From: Ignavibacteria bacterium UBA2373
GTDB taxonomy: Bacteria > Bacteroidota > Ignavibacteria > Kapaibacteriales > UBA961
Length of the DNA: 64,000 nt
NCBI GenBank assembly: GCA_002344005.1
Contig: DDTD01000096.1
Location: 1 to 64,000, forward strand
Direction of reading: 5' to 3'
The notes beneath the pieces are model-generated. The model saw only the letters and a list, made by a program, of their open reading frames with translations. It was not told the origin of the DNA and did no database searches. Below are positions 26,525 to 36,088 of this stretch, in pieces. Position 1 is the stretch's first letter. Every line of letters begins with the position of its first letter. The position numbers were made by a program, and so were the translations under genes.

Positions 26525-27967
26525 TTATTTGTTGGGAGAAATAAACTTTGTTTTGACATAATCTGCTATTGTACCATTTTCACTCACCTCAATAACAACA
26601 TCAGTGCTGCCATCCGGTGACAAAGAAGATTTCGGGAATATAATCATCATTCTTCCTTCTTTTTCTTGCTGACCATTAATGTGAACCAAATCTGATAATG
26701 GTTTTAATTCCCCATTCTGAGGAGAAATTATTTTCATTGATACTTCTTTGGGATTATTTTTTTTATTAAGAAGTTGAACATGGAAAAAATTGGCATATTT
26801 ATCATGCGACATCACGGCGAATGTTGTTCCGGGTTGGCGCAAGACAAGCACATGCAGCATTTTTCGATTCATAAATAATGTTACCAACACAGTCATTACC
26901 AATAACCACACAACACCATACGCTTTAGAACGCGCAGAAAGATGTATTTTTTTTCCATCTTTTATTGATGAATTCGAAGCATAACGAATAAGTCCTTTCG
27001 GCTTTTGTATTTTTGTCATCACATCATCACAAGCATCAATACATGCTGTGCAATTAACACATTCTAATTGGATACCATTACGAATATCTATGCCCGTTGG
27101 ACACACCGTCACACATTGATGACAATCTATACAATCGCCTTTATCATGTAGTTTTTCGCCTCGCAGTTGTGCTGCTTTGTCCTCTTTCGTAAATTTCCCA
27201 CGCGGTTCGCCACGTTTAAAATCATAAGTCACGGCAATAGTATCTTCATCAACCAATGCTGATTGATAGCGTCCATAAGGACAAACAATAATACATGCCT
27301 GCTCACGAAAACGCGCAAACACCGCATAGAAAACTATACTGAACACTGTAATGGCAGTAAGACCTACAAGATGTTGTTGCGGAGGGTCAAGAATTATTTT
27401 CCATAATTGATCAGAACCGATAATATATGAAAGAAAAGTATTGGCTATAATAAAAGAAATAGCAAAGAAAATACTATGCTTCAATCCTTTCTTCCATACT
27501 TTTTCCTTTGTCCACGCCCCATTATCCAATGTAATTTGTTGTTTCGGACTACCCTCTATGGCAAACTCTATTTTACGAAATATCATTTCCATAAATACTG
27601 TTTGCGGGCAGAGCCAACCACACCAAATTCTACCAAATATCGAAGTGTAAACAACGAGTGTGACCAATAAAAAAAGAATCAGTAGTAAAGCCAGATAAAA
27701 ATCCTGTGTCCAGAAAGGAATACCGAATATCACAAATTTACGTTCAATAATATTGAACAGCATAAATTGATGATTATTGATTTTCAGATAAGGAGCAAAA
27801 AAGAGAAACGCTAAAAGTACATAACTTAGATATGTTCTGTACTGTGTAAACTTTCCTGAAGGTTTACGTGCATAAATCCATTTTCTGCGCCCATCATGCG
27901 CAATACTTGCAAGTTCATTCCTAAATGTTTCGTGGTCTTCAATTTCCGAGATTTCAATAATTGCCAT
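26525..27967 (-). CDS. ccoG: CcoG/FixG cbb3 oxidase accessory Fe-S protein
   Basis: A 480-aa membrane protein with about five membrane segments. Family marks are GRIWCGWLCPQTVFMEMIFRK and REQACIIVCPYGRYQS. Two ferredoxin clusters follow, CIDCHQCVTVCPTG and CVNCTACIDACDD, and then a C-terminal Ig-like domain. FixG/CcoG is a cupric reductase that supplies Cu+ for cbb3 assembly. Confidence 0.92.
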   Translation of the reverse strand: MAIIEISEIEDHETFRNELASIAHDGRRKWIYARKPSGKFTQYRTYLSYVLLAFLFFAPYLKINNHQFMLFNIIERKFVIFGIPFWTQDFYLALLLILFLLVTLVVYTSIFGRIWCGWLCPQTVFMEMIFRKIEFAIEGSPKQQITLDNGAWTKEKVWKKGLKHSIFFAISFIIANTFLSYIIGSDQLWKIILDPPQQHLVGLTAITVFSIVFYAVFARFREQACIIVCPYGRYQSALVDEDTIAVTYDFKRGEPRGKFTKEDKAAQLRGEKLHDKGDCIDCHQCVTVCPTGIDIRNGIQLECVNCTACIDACDDVMTKIQKPKGLIRYASNSSIKDGKKIHLSARSKAYGVVWLLVMTVLVTLFMNRKMLHVLVLRQPGTTFAVMSHDKYANFFHVQLLNKKNNPKEVSMKIISPQNGELKPLSDLVHINGQQEKEGRMMIIFPKSSLSPDGSTDVVIEVSENGTIADYVKTKFISPNK

Positions 27968-28038
27968 AATAATAAATCAATTGTTGTGGAATATATGGGC
28001 AATGAATTCATAATCTCCGCATTAATTTTGCGCACCGT

Positions 28039-28067
28039 GCCGGAGGATTTTTTTGAAATCCTCCGGC
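28039..28067 (-). promoter_or_regulatory. Stable hairpin between ccoP and ccoG
   Basis: A perfect 12-bp stem (GCCGGAGGATTT / AAATCCTCCGGC) with a 5-nt loop lies between the structural and assembly parts of the cco locus. There is no T-run on the minus strand, so it may be an mRNA processing or stabilising hairpin that separates expression levels rather than a full terminator. Confidence 0.5.
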
Positions 28068-28109
28068 TTTAGATGCGTTTCTCGGAGTGTGGTGAAATGT
28101 ATAAATCTT

Positions 28110-28754
28110 TTAGTGTTGCTTTACTGCCGTATCAGTTGTTGCAACCGTATTTTGTTCTGTGCCGGCATTGGCACCACATTTGACATCGCGTTCCGGCTCT
28201 ATTGGCTTAGGATCCGGAGGATTACTGCCCTGTTTTGACAAGATATAACTTGCTACTTGTACCAATTCCTCATCGGTTAATTTATTTGTTGAACCGTAAG
28301 GTAACATACCTTTTTCAGGAAATCCTGTTGTGATATTTTTCATAATTGTTGGTAAATCACAACCGTGAATCCAATATTCGTCGGTCAAATTTGGACCTAC
28401 TTGTCCTCCTAAGTCCGTACGATGGCATGTAGCACAAAGACTATTGGTACTTTCAAAAATTTCTTGACCTTTTTTTAGACTTGCAGCATCAGTAAGCGGC
28501 GATGTCGGCAATTCTTTTTTAGGTGCATTTGCTGCTGCTATTTTTTTAATTGACTCAGCCGCTTGCATTTCTTCTTCATATTCTGCTGTCATTAATTTTC
28601 CGGTGCCGGAAACATGATAATGAACCATATAGACAACAGAAAAAATAATGGTAAAATAAAAACCGTATAACCACCAGCGCGGCAAGCTGTTATCGTACTC
28701 TTGTATCCCGTCCGCATCGTGGTCAAGCAACTCGTCTTTTCGACCTTGTGCCAT
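28110..28754 (-). CDS. ccoP: cbb3 oxidase subunit CcoP, single-heme form
   Basis: A 214-aa protein. The N-terminus DHDADGIQEYDNSLPRWWLYGFYFTIIFSVVYMVHYH is the CcoP membrane anchor. Only one cytochrome c site is present (LCATCHRTDLGGQVGPNLT), with an axial Met candidate in KGMLPYG. Many proteobacterial CcoP subunits carry two hemes. The C-terminal tail is low-complexity (Pro/Glu/Thr). The gene lies directly after ccoQ. Confidence 0.85.
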   Translation of the reverse strand: MAQGRKDELLDHDADGIQEYDNSLPRWWLYGFYFTIIFSVVYMVHYHVSGTGKLMTAEYEEEMQAAESIKKIAAANAPKKELPTSPLTDAASLKKGQEIFESTNSLCATCHRTDLGGQVGPNLTDEYWIHGCDLPTIMKNITTGFPEKGMLPYGSTNKLTDEELVQVASYILSKQGSNPPDPKPIEPERDVKCGANAGTEQNTVATTDTAVKQH

Positions 28755-28775
28755 TGTAATTCTCCTATTATTATA

Positions 28776-28967
28776 TTACAAATTTCGATTAAAAATTTCA
28801 TCACGGTTTCCATCTTGTAATGGAATTTCCGCCATTGAATTAGCACTACTTTTATCCATTTTGAAAACCCAGATAAACATTGCGGTAAATACACCAACAA
28901 AGATAATCAAGGAAATCAAAGGAAAAACCTCTATACCTACTATTGCTTGTAACACATTACTTTTCAT
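28776..28967 (-). CDS. ccoQ: cbb3 oxidase small subunit CcoQ-like
   Basis: A 63-aa protein with one membrane segment (VFPLISLIIFVGVFTAMFIWVFKM) and a short charged tail. Its size and position between ccoNO and ccoP match CcoQ/FixQ, a stabilising subunit. Confidence 0.8.
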   Translation of the reverse strand: MKSNVLQAIVGIEVFPLISLIIFVGVFTAMFIWVFKMDKSSANSMAEIPLQDGNRDEIFNRNL

Positions 28968-28991
28968 AATTGTATTCTTTCGTGATAAATA

Positions 28992-31124
28992 TTAGTTTCC
29001 GGCTGTGTTTTTTACTTTAATATCCGTGCCCAAACGTTGTAAATATGCAATCATTGCTATAATTTCTTTATCGGCAGTTATATCAAATTTGCTTGATTGT
29101 AAATTCTGCGCAATTTTCTCTGCTTGTGCTTTAGCATCTGCTTCGGCTTCTTTTTCAAATCCTTCAGGATAAGGAACACCCAATTTTCTGAGTGTAATAA
29201 TTTTTCCTTCAAGATGTGAATAGTCTATTGCTTTTTCATACATCCATGCATAAGCAGGCATAATTGACTTTGGCGAAGTAGATTGCGGATCTTTCATGTG
29301 CATATAATGCCATGAGTCAGGATATTTACCGCCAATACGATGTAAGTCCGGTCCGGTACGTTTCGATCCCCATAAAAATGGATGATCATAAACATATTCG
29401 CCCGCTTTTGAATATTCGCCGTAACGTTCTGTTTCGGAACGGAATGGGCGAATCATTTGTGAATGGCATCCCACACATCCTTCACGAATATATAAATCAC
29501 GTCCTTCAATTTCAAGAGGCGTATATGGTTTTACGCTTGTTATCGTAGGAATATTTTCTTTGACTAACCATGTTGGCACAAATTCAATCACACCACCTAT
29601 GACCACTGCTACAACAACCCACACAGAAAAACGCATAGGCATTCTTTCCAATATACGATGCCATCCTTCTGCATGTGATGGGGCAGCTTTTGCTAATGGT
29701 GCTGCATACGCTTCTTCATTACGAACAAGTATGCCACTTTTTGCCGTTTTATACAAGTTATATCCGCCGACTAAACCGCCTATCAAATATAAAGTGCCGC
29801 CTACTGCACGAATAGCATACATAGGCATCAATTGAGAAACTGTTTCAAGGAAATTGGCATAGCGCAATACGCCGTCAGCAGTAAATTCTTTCCACATTAA
29901 ACTTTGTGTAATACCACCCCAATACATCGGAATCGCATAAAACATAATACCAAGTGTGGCAATCCAAAAATGAATATTCGCAAGTTTTTTGGAAAATAAT
30001 TGTGTACGATACATTTTGGGGAACATATAATATAATATCGCAAATCCCACACCGCCATTCCATGCAAGCGCACCAAGATGAACGTGACCTATGATATAAT
30101 CGGTGTAATGAGTAAGCGCATTAATATTTTTCAAGGACATCATCGGTCCCTCAAATGTGGACATACCGTAACCGGTCACTGCTACTACCAAGAATTTTAA
30201 TGCAGGTTCTTCACGCACTTTATCCCATGCGCCGCGTAATGTCAGTAATCCATTAATCATACCGCCCCACGATGGAGCAATAAGCATCACAGAAAATACC
30301 GTACCGAGCGATTGTGCCCAATCAGGTAATGCTGTATATAATAAATGGTGAGGACCAGCCCAGATATACAAGAATATTAATGCCCAAAAGTGTACAATGG
30401 ATAATTTATATGAATAAACCGGACGCTCGGCAATTTTAGGAATAAAGTAATACATTAAACCTAAAAATGGCGTTGTAAGGAAAAATGCCACAGCATTGTG
30501 ACCATACCACCATTGCACAAGTGCGTCTTGAACACCGGCATAAAAAGAATAACTTTTCAAGAATGAAACGGGTAATTCAAATGAATTAACAATATGCAAT
30601 AAAGCTACTGTTAAAAATGTTGCTATATAAAACCAAATTGCAACATACATGTGTTTTTCACGACGTTTCCATATAGTACCCATCATATTTACACCGAAAG
30701 CAACCCATATAAGCGCAATTGCTATATCAATAGGCCATTCTAATTCAGCATATTCTTTACTTGTCGTAATGCCAAAAGGTAGAGTAAGAGCAGCCGACAC
30801 AATAATCGTTTGCCAGCCCCAAAAATGGATTTTACTTAACATGTCGCTGTACATTCTGCTCTTACATAATCTTTGTAATGAATAATAAATCCCTGCGAAC
30901 ATGACATTACCCGCAAAAGCAAAGATTACAGCATTGGTATGCAAAGGACGTAAGCGTCCGTACGATAATTCCGGTAGAAAATTCAGAAATTCCGGATAGA
31001 CTAATTTTAAGGCAATAATAATACCGACAAGAAAGCCGACTATGCCCCAGATTACTGTTGCCACCGAGAAATTCCGAACGATTGCATTATCGTATTCAAA
31101 TCGTTCGAGATGACTGTTTTGCAT
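28992..31124 (-). CDS. ccoN: Fused cbb3 oxidase subunits CcoN and CcoO
   Basis: A 710-aa fusion. Residues 1-470 are the heme-copper subunit CcoN with about 12 membrane segments. Conserved histidines lie in RPLHTNAVIFAF, VQWWYGHNAVAFFLT and YIIGHVHLGALAWN. Residues 500-710 form the CcoO cytochrome c domain with one heme site (REGCVGCHSQMIRP) and the axial-Met region IMPAYAWM. The fusion is seen in several Bacteroidota lineages. The enzyme is a high-affinity oxygen reductase for low-oxygen respiration. Confidence 0.95.
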   Translation of the reverse strand: MQNSHLERFEYDNAIVRNFSVATVIWGIVGFLVGIIIALKLVYPEFLNFLPELSYGRLRPLHTNAVIFAFAGNVMFAGIYYSLQRLCKSRMYSDMLSKIHFWGWQTIIVSAALTLPFGITTSKEYAELEWPIDIAIALIWVAFGVNMMGTIWKRREKHMYVAIWFYIATFLTVALLHIVNSFELPVSFLKSYSFYAGVQDALVQWWYGHNAVAFFLTTPFLGLMYYFIPKIAERPVYSYKLSIVHFWALIFLYIWAGPHHLLYTALPDWAQSLGTVFSVMLIAPSWGGMINGLLTLRGAWDKVREEPALKFLVVAVTGYGMSTFEGPMMSLKNINALTHYTDYIIGHVHLGALAWNGGVGFAILYYMFPKMYRTQLFSKKLANIHFWIATLGIMFYAIPMYWGGITQSLMWKEFTADGVLRYANFLETVSQLMPMYAIRAVGGTLYLIGGLVGGYNLYKTAKSGILVRNEEAYAAPLAKAAPSHAEGWHRILERMPMRFSVWVVVAVVIGGVIEFVPTWLVKENIPTITSVKPYTPLEIEGRDLYIREGCVGCHSQMIRPFRSETERYGEYSKAGEYVYDHPFLWGSKRTGPDLHRIGGKYPDSWHYMHMKDPQSTSPKSIMPAYAWMYEKAIDYSHLEGKIITLRKLGVPYPEGFEKEAEADAKAQAEKIAQNLQSSKFDITADKEIIAMIAYLQRLGTDIKVKNTAGN

Positions 31125-31166
31125 GGAAATCCTCCAAAAAAATTATACAAATACACTGTTGAGTAA

Positions 31167-31334
31167 TTAAGTGTTTCTTTTATTGACAATTGTTGGTTCT
31201 TCATCAAGATAGATGCGCATTGCAGGGGTTTCCATGTCATCGAATTGCCCTGTTCGTACTGCTTTGAAAAAAGCAAAAAGAAATCCTCCGGCAACGAGTA
31301 TGCTGAAAAATATTAACATGAAAATTATGCTCAT
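31167..31334 (-). CDS. ccoS: cbb3 assembly protein CcoS
   Basis: A 55-aa protein starting MSIIFMLIFFSILVAGGFLFAFFKAVRTGQFDD, the canonical CcoS pattern of one membrane segment followed by TGQFDDMETPA. The start at 31334 overlaps the ccoI stop as ATGA, so translation is coupled. CcoS is needed for cofactor insertion into cbb3 oxidase. Confidence 0.92.
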   Translation of the reverse strand: MSIIFMLIFFSILVAGGFLFAFFKAVRTGQFDDMETPAMRIYLDEEPTIVNKRNT

Positions 31335-33742
31335 ACTATTCTCCTTTTTTTTGCCTCTAATTGCAAACTCCACACCACATACGCAACTATGGATAATGAA
31401 CTTATAGGCATAAGTATTGCTGTTATTAATGGTGTCAGCTGTGCTGTTGAAGCAAGCCAAAGCCCTAAAATATTGTAAAAAACAGATATGATAAATGCTC
31501 GAATAATCGTTCGTTTGGTATAACGTGCATACTCAAGAAATACGGGGAGTTCCGCTAAAGTATCTGCCGATAATATTGCATCACATGCCGGAGTAAATGC
31601 CGCTGTGTTTTCGGTAATAGCAATTCCTACGGCGCTTGCCTGCAATGCTGCTGCATCATTAAGACCATCACCAACCATCATTACTGTATGATTTTTTGAT
31701 AAGTCCCGAACATATTGCATTTTATCTTCCGGTTTTTGACGGAAACTCATAGGAACATTAGGAATGAATTTTTTAAGATGTCCGGCATCCTTGGGGGAAT
31801 CGCCCGACAAGATATGTACACCATAATCATTATTCATTACCATGAGAATTTGTTCTATCCCTGTACGGAACGAATTATGAATGGCAAAATATCCATAATA
31901 AATGTCATTAATAGATATGTGAACTGTGCTTTGTTCTATATGGTGAATATTGTCTTGGTCTGCATTTGCTTTTTGTACAAAATTGTATGAACCGAAACGA
32001 ATACATACATCATCATAACGTGCCTCAATACCTTCACCAATGGTTTCTGAAAAATCATCGGGAATAATATCAGCGGCATTATACTGCAATGAACGATAAA
32101 TAGCATGAGCAAGCGGATGGGATGAATGTTTTGCTAATGCACATATATATATTCTATGAATATCATTCAAATTTTGTCCATGAAATTGTACATCATCGGC
32201 TTCTGCATTGGTTAATGTACCGGTTTTATCAAACACAATAGTATCAGCAGCAGCCATATCAAGCACAATATCTGTATTTTTTAGAAATAATTTTCTTCGA
32301 GCCATCATACGCATAGCAGTATTTAAGGCAAAGGGAGCCGCCAACGATAAAGCACATGGACAAGCAATAATTAAAATAGCAGTAAATACATCGGCAGCTA
32401 TACGATAGTCCGGCAGATAGAGAAGTGCTGCACCAATCGAAAAAACAATCACAAAAGCAGTAAACCACAAACCGAAGCGTGCAGAAATATTTTGGAAAGC
32501 ATGATTTTTTTCTTTTTTGAAAATATCATTATTCCATAATTGTGTTAAATAACTGCGCGATACTTCTTTTTGCACCGTTAATTCCACCGAATTACCGACA
32601 ATGCGACCACCGGCATATACTTTTGCACCTTGCACCAGTTCCACCGGAGCAGCTTCTCCTGTTACAAAGCTGTAATCTACATGTCCTAAACGACTTAATA
32701 ATACGCTATCTGTTGGAACAATTTCTTTATTTCGTATTCTAATTATATCCCCTACACGCAAAGATGTGACTGATTGAGATTTTTCGCTGCCGTCATCTAC
32801 AACTTGGACCGATAATGGTAAATATGATGCATAATTTCTCTCAAAAGAGAATGCGTCAATAGTGCGTTGTTGCACTAATTTACCAATAAGAAGTAAAAAA
32901 ACCAGTCCGGAAAATGAATCCATAAATCCCGGACTGTGATTCATGAGTATATCAAAGATACTCCGCACATACAATGTTAGAATACCGAGGGCAAGAGGGA
33001 CATCCAAACTCATTGAACGAGTGGTAAATGCTCTATAAGCATTTTTAAAATAATCACTCGCTGAATAAAGTAATACAGGTGTGGCAAGAGCAATATTGAG
33101 TACACTGAAAATTATTCCATATTCTGTTGTAAGAACATCTGTCGTATCAAGATAATCGGGCATACTGAATAGCATGATATTACCAGTTGCAAAACCGGCA
33201 AGTCCTATTTTTAAGTATAATGATTTTTTCGCATTATTTACAGGTTTTACATTTGTATTGACAGTAATAGTAGGTTCATATCCGATAGCTGTTAATAATT
33301 CAACAATGGAACGCAATGAAGTGATGGAGGGATCAAATTCTACAGAAAGTTCTTTACGAGTAAAATCAACGGTTGAACGAATGATACCATTATTAATACG
33401 ATTGAGTTTTTCTAAGAGCCACAAACAAGAAGCACAATGAATTTGGGGTAAAATAAAACGGGTTCGGTACAGTGAAGGGGATTGGAAATCGAGCAATCTG
33501 TCTTGTATCTCTTGTTCATCAAGGTAAGCAAATCGCTCTTTCCGATACGACATATTTTTGAGTGATGTGAGTGAGTGGTCATCATAACGATAATAATCAC
33601 ACAAGCCATTATCATGAAGTATGGAATATACAGTTTTACATCCGTCACAGCAAAATGCTTTGTCATCAAGCATGATTTCATTATCACAATGCTCACCGCA
33701 ATGAGCGCAATGAAGTTGTTCGATGGAAGATGTCTGTTTCAT
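31331..33742 (-). CDS. ccoI: Copper-transporting P1-type ATPase CcoI
   Basis: An 803-aa heavy-metal P-type ATPase. The N-terminus has a Cys-rich metal site (HCAHCGEHCDN..FCCDGCKTVY) and then IHCASCLWLLEKL. Membrane helices hold the copper CPC motif (IIACPCALSLAAP). Catalytic marks are the TGEAAPV loop, the phosphorylation site DKTGTLT, SSHPLAHAI and the MVGDGLNDAAAL hinge. The neighbours ccoS and ccoNO identify it as the exporter feeding cbb3 oxidase. Confidence 0.93.
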   Translation of the reverse strand: MKQTSSIEQLHCAHCGEHCDNEIMLDDKAFCCDGCKTVYSILHDNGLCDYYRYDDHSLTSLKNMSYRKERFAYLDEQEIQDRLLDFQSPSLYRTRFILPQIHCASCLWLLEKLNRINNGIIRSTVDFTRKELSVEFDPSITSLRSIVELLTAIGYEPTITVNTNVKPVNNAKKSLYLKIGLAGFATGNIMLFSMPDYLDTTDVLTTEYGIIFSVLNIALATPVLLYSASDYFKNAYRAFTTRSMSLDVPLALGILTLYVRSIFDILMNHSPGFMDSFSGLVFLLLIGKLVQQRTIDAFSFERNYASYLPLSVQVVDDGSEKSQSVTSLRVGDIIRIRNKEIVPTDSVLLSRLGHVDYSFVTGEAAPVELVQGAKVYAGGRIVGNSVELTVQKEVSRSYLTQLWNNDIFKKEKNHAFQNISARFGLWFTAFVIVFSIGAALLYLPDYRIAADVFTAILIIACPCALSLAAPFALNTAMRMMARRKLFLKNTDIVLDMAAADTIVFDKTGTLTNAEADDVQFHGQNLNDIHRIYICALAKHSSHPLAHAIYRSLQYNAADIIPDDFSETIGEGIEARYDDVCIRFGSYNFVQKANADQDNIHHIEQSTVHISINDIYYGYFAIHNSFRTGIEQILMVMNNDYGVHILSGDSPKDAGHLKKFIPNVPMSFRQKPEDKMQYVRDLSKNHTVMMVGDGLNDAAALQASAVGIAITENTAAFTPACDAILSADTLAELPVFLEYARYTKRTIIRAFIISVFYNILGLWLASTAQLTPLITAILMPISSLSIVAYVVWSLQLEAKKRRIV

Positions 33743-33799
33743 ATTGCAATTAAGATTTAACCCTACTTTGTCTTAAATTATACAAAAATTAACCGTGTA

Positions 33800-34246
33800 T
33801 CATACTGTTAATGGAAGATTTGCAAGACGCACATTATATTGATTTGCTTTTTCGGCTAAATCACGCAATGTTGTTCTATGGCATATTGTAAACAACTTGG
33901 AACGCATTTCAGCCCAAGAGTCATGTGCCGGACAAGGAGTCGCAATGCCACATCCCGGTAAACCAAGCATACATTCTGTAAAAATATCCGTGCCATCAAT
34001 TGCTGCTATCACATTATAGAGTGAGATGTGCTCACTTTGTTTTGCAAGAGCCACACCACCCTTAGGACCACGATAAGAATTCAATATACCGGCTTGTGTT
34101 AACTGCTGTAATACTTTTGTCAAAAAGTGGAACGATATGTTGAGTTTCTCTGAGATTTCTTGGATAGAAACATACCCCACATCCTTGACAGATGCCACGT
34201 AAATGGCTGCTTGTATTCCATATATGCATGCTTTTGATAGTACCAT
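33800..34246 (-). CDS. Rrf2-family regulator with cysteine cluster
   Basis: A 148-aa Rrf2 family winged-helix protein (LSKACIYGIQAAIYVAS..SIQEISEKLNISFHFLTKVLQQLTQAGILNSYRGPKGGVALAK). Three cysteines in ECMLGLPGCGIATPCPAHDSW match the family position that binds an Fe-S cluster in IscR/NsrR/RsrR. The start at 34246 gives the family length, and upstream ATGs add unrelated sequence. Directly before ccoI on the same strand, it probably senses oxygen, NO or redox state and controls the cbb3 genes. Confidence 0.85.
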   Translation of the reverse strand: MVLSKACIYGIQAAIYVASVKDVGYVSIQEISEKLNISFHFLTKVLQQLTQAGILNSYRGPKGGVALAKQSEHISLYNVIAAIDGTDIFTECMLGLPGCGIATPCPAHDSWAEMRSKLFTICHRTTLRDLAEKANQYNVRLANLPLTV

Positions 34247-34640
34247 AACGATATTGTTTTTTGGATTTCGGAGTACTTTGTCTGCAATATACGGACTTTT
34301 CTTTTTCTGTGCAAAAATTTCTTGCATACACCTAAGTTTTGAAAGAATTTTCTCACATTTCTCTTCAATCATCGGCATAAATATACACTGTATTCAATAT
34401 CACGGTTAAAGACTCCTACTACCACAAAAGATGCCCGTCTTCGCTCTAAAGATGAGTAAATATTGGAAGATCAGAATCTATGTTTTTCTTTAGATCGGCA
34501 AAAGCAAGAAGACATTTTTTAAAATTTTTTCATAAAACAGTTGCAAAGAACAGCTACTTGTTTTATTTTTGAAATGAAACTTTATCATATCAAGACATAA
34601 AACTACTTTCAATAACATATTTCGTTGTGGTGGTGAAAAG

Positions 34641-34691
34641 GTGAGAAGGGGAGTGCCCCTTGACGAGTGGTGACGTCAAGGGGCATCTCAC
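34641..34691 (+). promoter_or_regulatory. Inverted repeat upstream of the amidohydrolase gene
   Basis: A 12-bp perfect stem (TGCCCCTTGACG / CGTCAAGGGGCA, 8-nt loop), flanked by an outer GTGAG/CTCAC pair, lies about 60 bp before the start at 34750. There is no T-run. It could be a structured leader or a regulator site. It is the only structure I see in the ~500-bp gap between the Rrf2 gene and the amidohydrolase gene. Confidence 0.45.
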
Positions 34692-34749
34692 TTTATACAT
34701 ATTACCTTGTTAAATAACGATTTACACATTTTTTTTGGAGAACATATAC

Positions 34750-36060
34750 ATGGCGCAGCGACTTATACTCTCTATAATTGTGTTCATGTTCTATGGCATT
34801 ACATACATCGGACAAGCACATAATGAAATGCCGGGTGCACCGCAAACCAAGACTATTGCTTTAACCAATGCAAAAATCTATACCATCACAAATGGCATTA
34901 TAGAGGGTGGAACCATTATTTTCGACAAAGGAAAAATTACGGCAATCGGTAAACAAGTGAGTATTCCCTCTCAAGCAGAGACCATTGATTGTAGTGGCAA
35001 AAGCATTTACCCCGGATTTTTTGCACCGTTCGCAACAACAGGACTCGTAGAAATTGAACTTGTCAGAGCTACTCGTGATCACTCAGAATCCGGCAACCTC
35101 AATCCAAATGCAAAAGCATATACGGCATTCAATCCCGAAAGTGAGATAATACCAACTATTCGATCGAATGGTATATTATTTGCCAATATTGCCCCACAGG
35201 GTGGCATTGTAAGTGGTACAGCTTCTCTTATGGCATTGGACGGCTGGAACAAAGAAGATATGGCTATCGTGCCACGCTCAGGCATCTGTGTGAATTTCCC
35301 CAATGTCGGCGTAATCAATGCATGGTGGATGAACAAACCCGCCGATGTGCAAAGAAAAGAAAGTCAAGAAAATATTGATAAGCTTTATGCTCTCTTCGAT
35401 GAAGCAAAAATGTACTCACAGATGGCACAAAATGGATTAATTACCGAAAAAGATATACGTATGGAAGCAATGCGACCTGTTTTTGAAAATGGGATGAATG
35501 TTTTTATTGAAGCAGGTGAATATCGTCAATTATTGGAAGTCATCGCTTTCACAAAAAAGTTCTCTCTTAAAACTGTGGTTGTCGGAGCTTTCGATGCATG
35601 GCGTTGCGCTGACGAATTACGCGATGCCGGCATTGCAGTCATTATTCCCCGCACTCATAGTTTACCTGCTCGTGATGAAGACGGTTATGATGAACAATTT
35701 TTACTGCCCAAAAAACTTGCAGAGAAAAATGTAATTTTTGCTTTTTCCGACGGTGGGTCATGGCAACAAAGAAATGTCGCATTCCAAGCAGGCACAGCAG
35801 TGGCTTTTGGTTTATCGGAGGAAAATGCTTTAAAAGGGTTGACTATTCATCCGGCTACTATATTCGGCGTACAAAATTCACTTGGCTCATTGGAAGTTGG
35901 CAAAGACGCTTCCCTCTTTGTTTCTACAGGTAATGCCATAGACGGATTAACAAATAATATCGAACTTGCTTTCATACAAGGCAAAAAAATATCTCTCGAA
36001 AATCGTCACACACGTCTTGCAGAAAAATATCGCGAGCGGTATCGCCGCATGAAAAAATAA
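34750..36060 (+). CDS. Exported amidohydrolase-superfamily protein lacking the HxH motif
   Basis: A 436-aa protein with a signal peptide (about 1-21). It begins like imidazolonepropionase-type amidohydrolases (TNAKIYTITNGIIEGGTIIFDKGKITAIGKQ..IDCSGKSIYPGF). Where metal-dependent members read D-x-H-x-H, this one reads FAPFATTGLVEIELVRATRD, so the first two metal ligands are missing. The C-terminus keeps the composite strand domain (LTIHPATIFGVQNSLGSLEVGKDASLFV). The start is the ATG at 34750, 9 nt after a GGAG. It is possibly a non-catalytic or altered enzyme. Confidence 0.75.
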   Translation: MAQRLILSIIVFMFYGITYIGQAHNEMPGAPQTKTIALTNAKIYTITNGIIEGGTIIFDKGKITAIGKQVSIPSQAETIDCSGKSIYPGFFAPFATTGLVEIELVRATRDHSESGNLNPNAKAYTAFNPESEIIPTIRSNGILFANIAPQGGIVSGTASLMALDGWNKEDMAIVPRSGICVNFPNVGVINAWWMNKPADVQRKESQENIDKLYALFDEAKMYSQMAQNGLITEKDIRMEAMRPVFENGMNVFIEAGEYRQLLEVIAFTKKFSLKTVVVGAFDAWRCADELRDAGIAVIIPRTHSLPARDEDGYDEQFLLPKKLAEKNVIFAFSDGGSWQQRNVAFQAGTAVAFGLSEENALKGLTIHPATIFGVQNSLGSLEVGKDASLFVSTGNAIDGLTNNIELAFIQGKKISLENRHTRLAEKYRERYRRMKK

Positions 36061-36088
36061 AAAATTATACTTACCAAAATAAAATCTT

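Noticed and set aside
28039..28067. Hairpin between ccoP and ccoG as a full terminator
   Set aside because: No T-run follows on the transcribed strand and no promoter-like motif is evident before ccoG, so I list it only as a possible processing hairpin.
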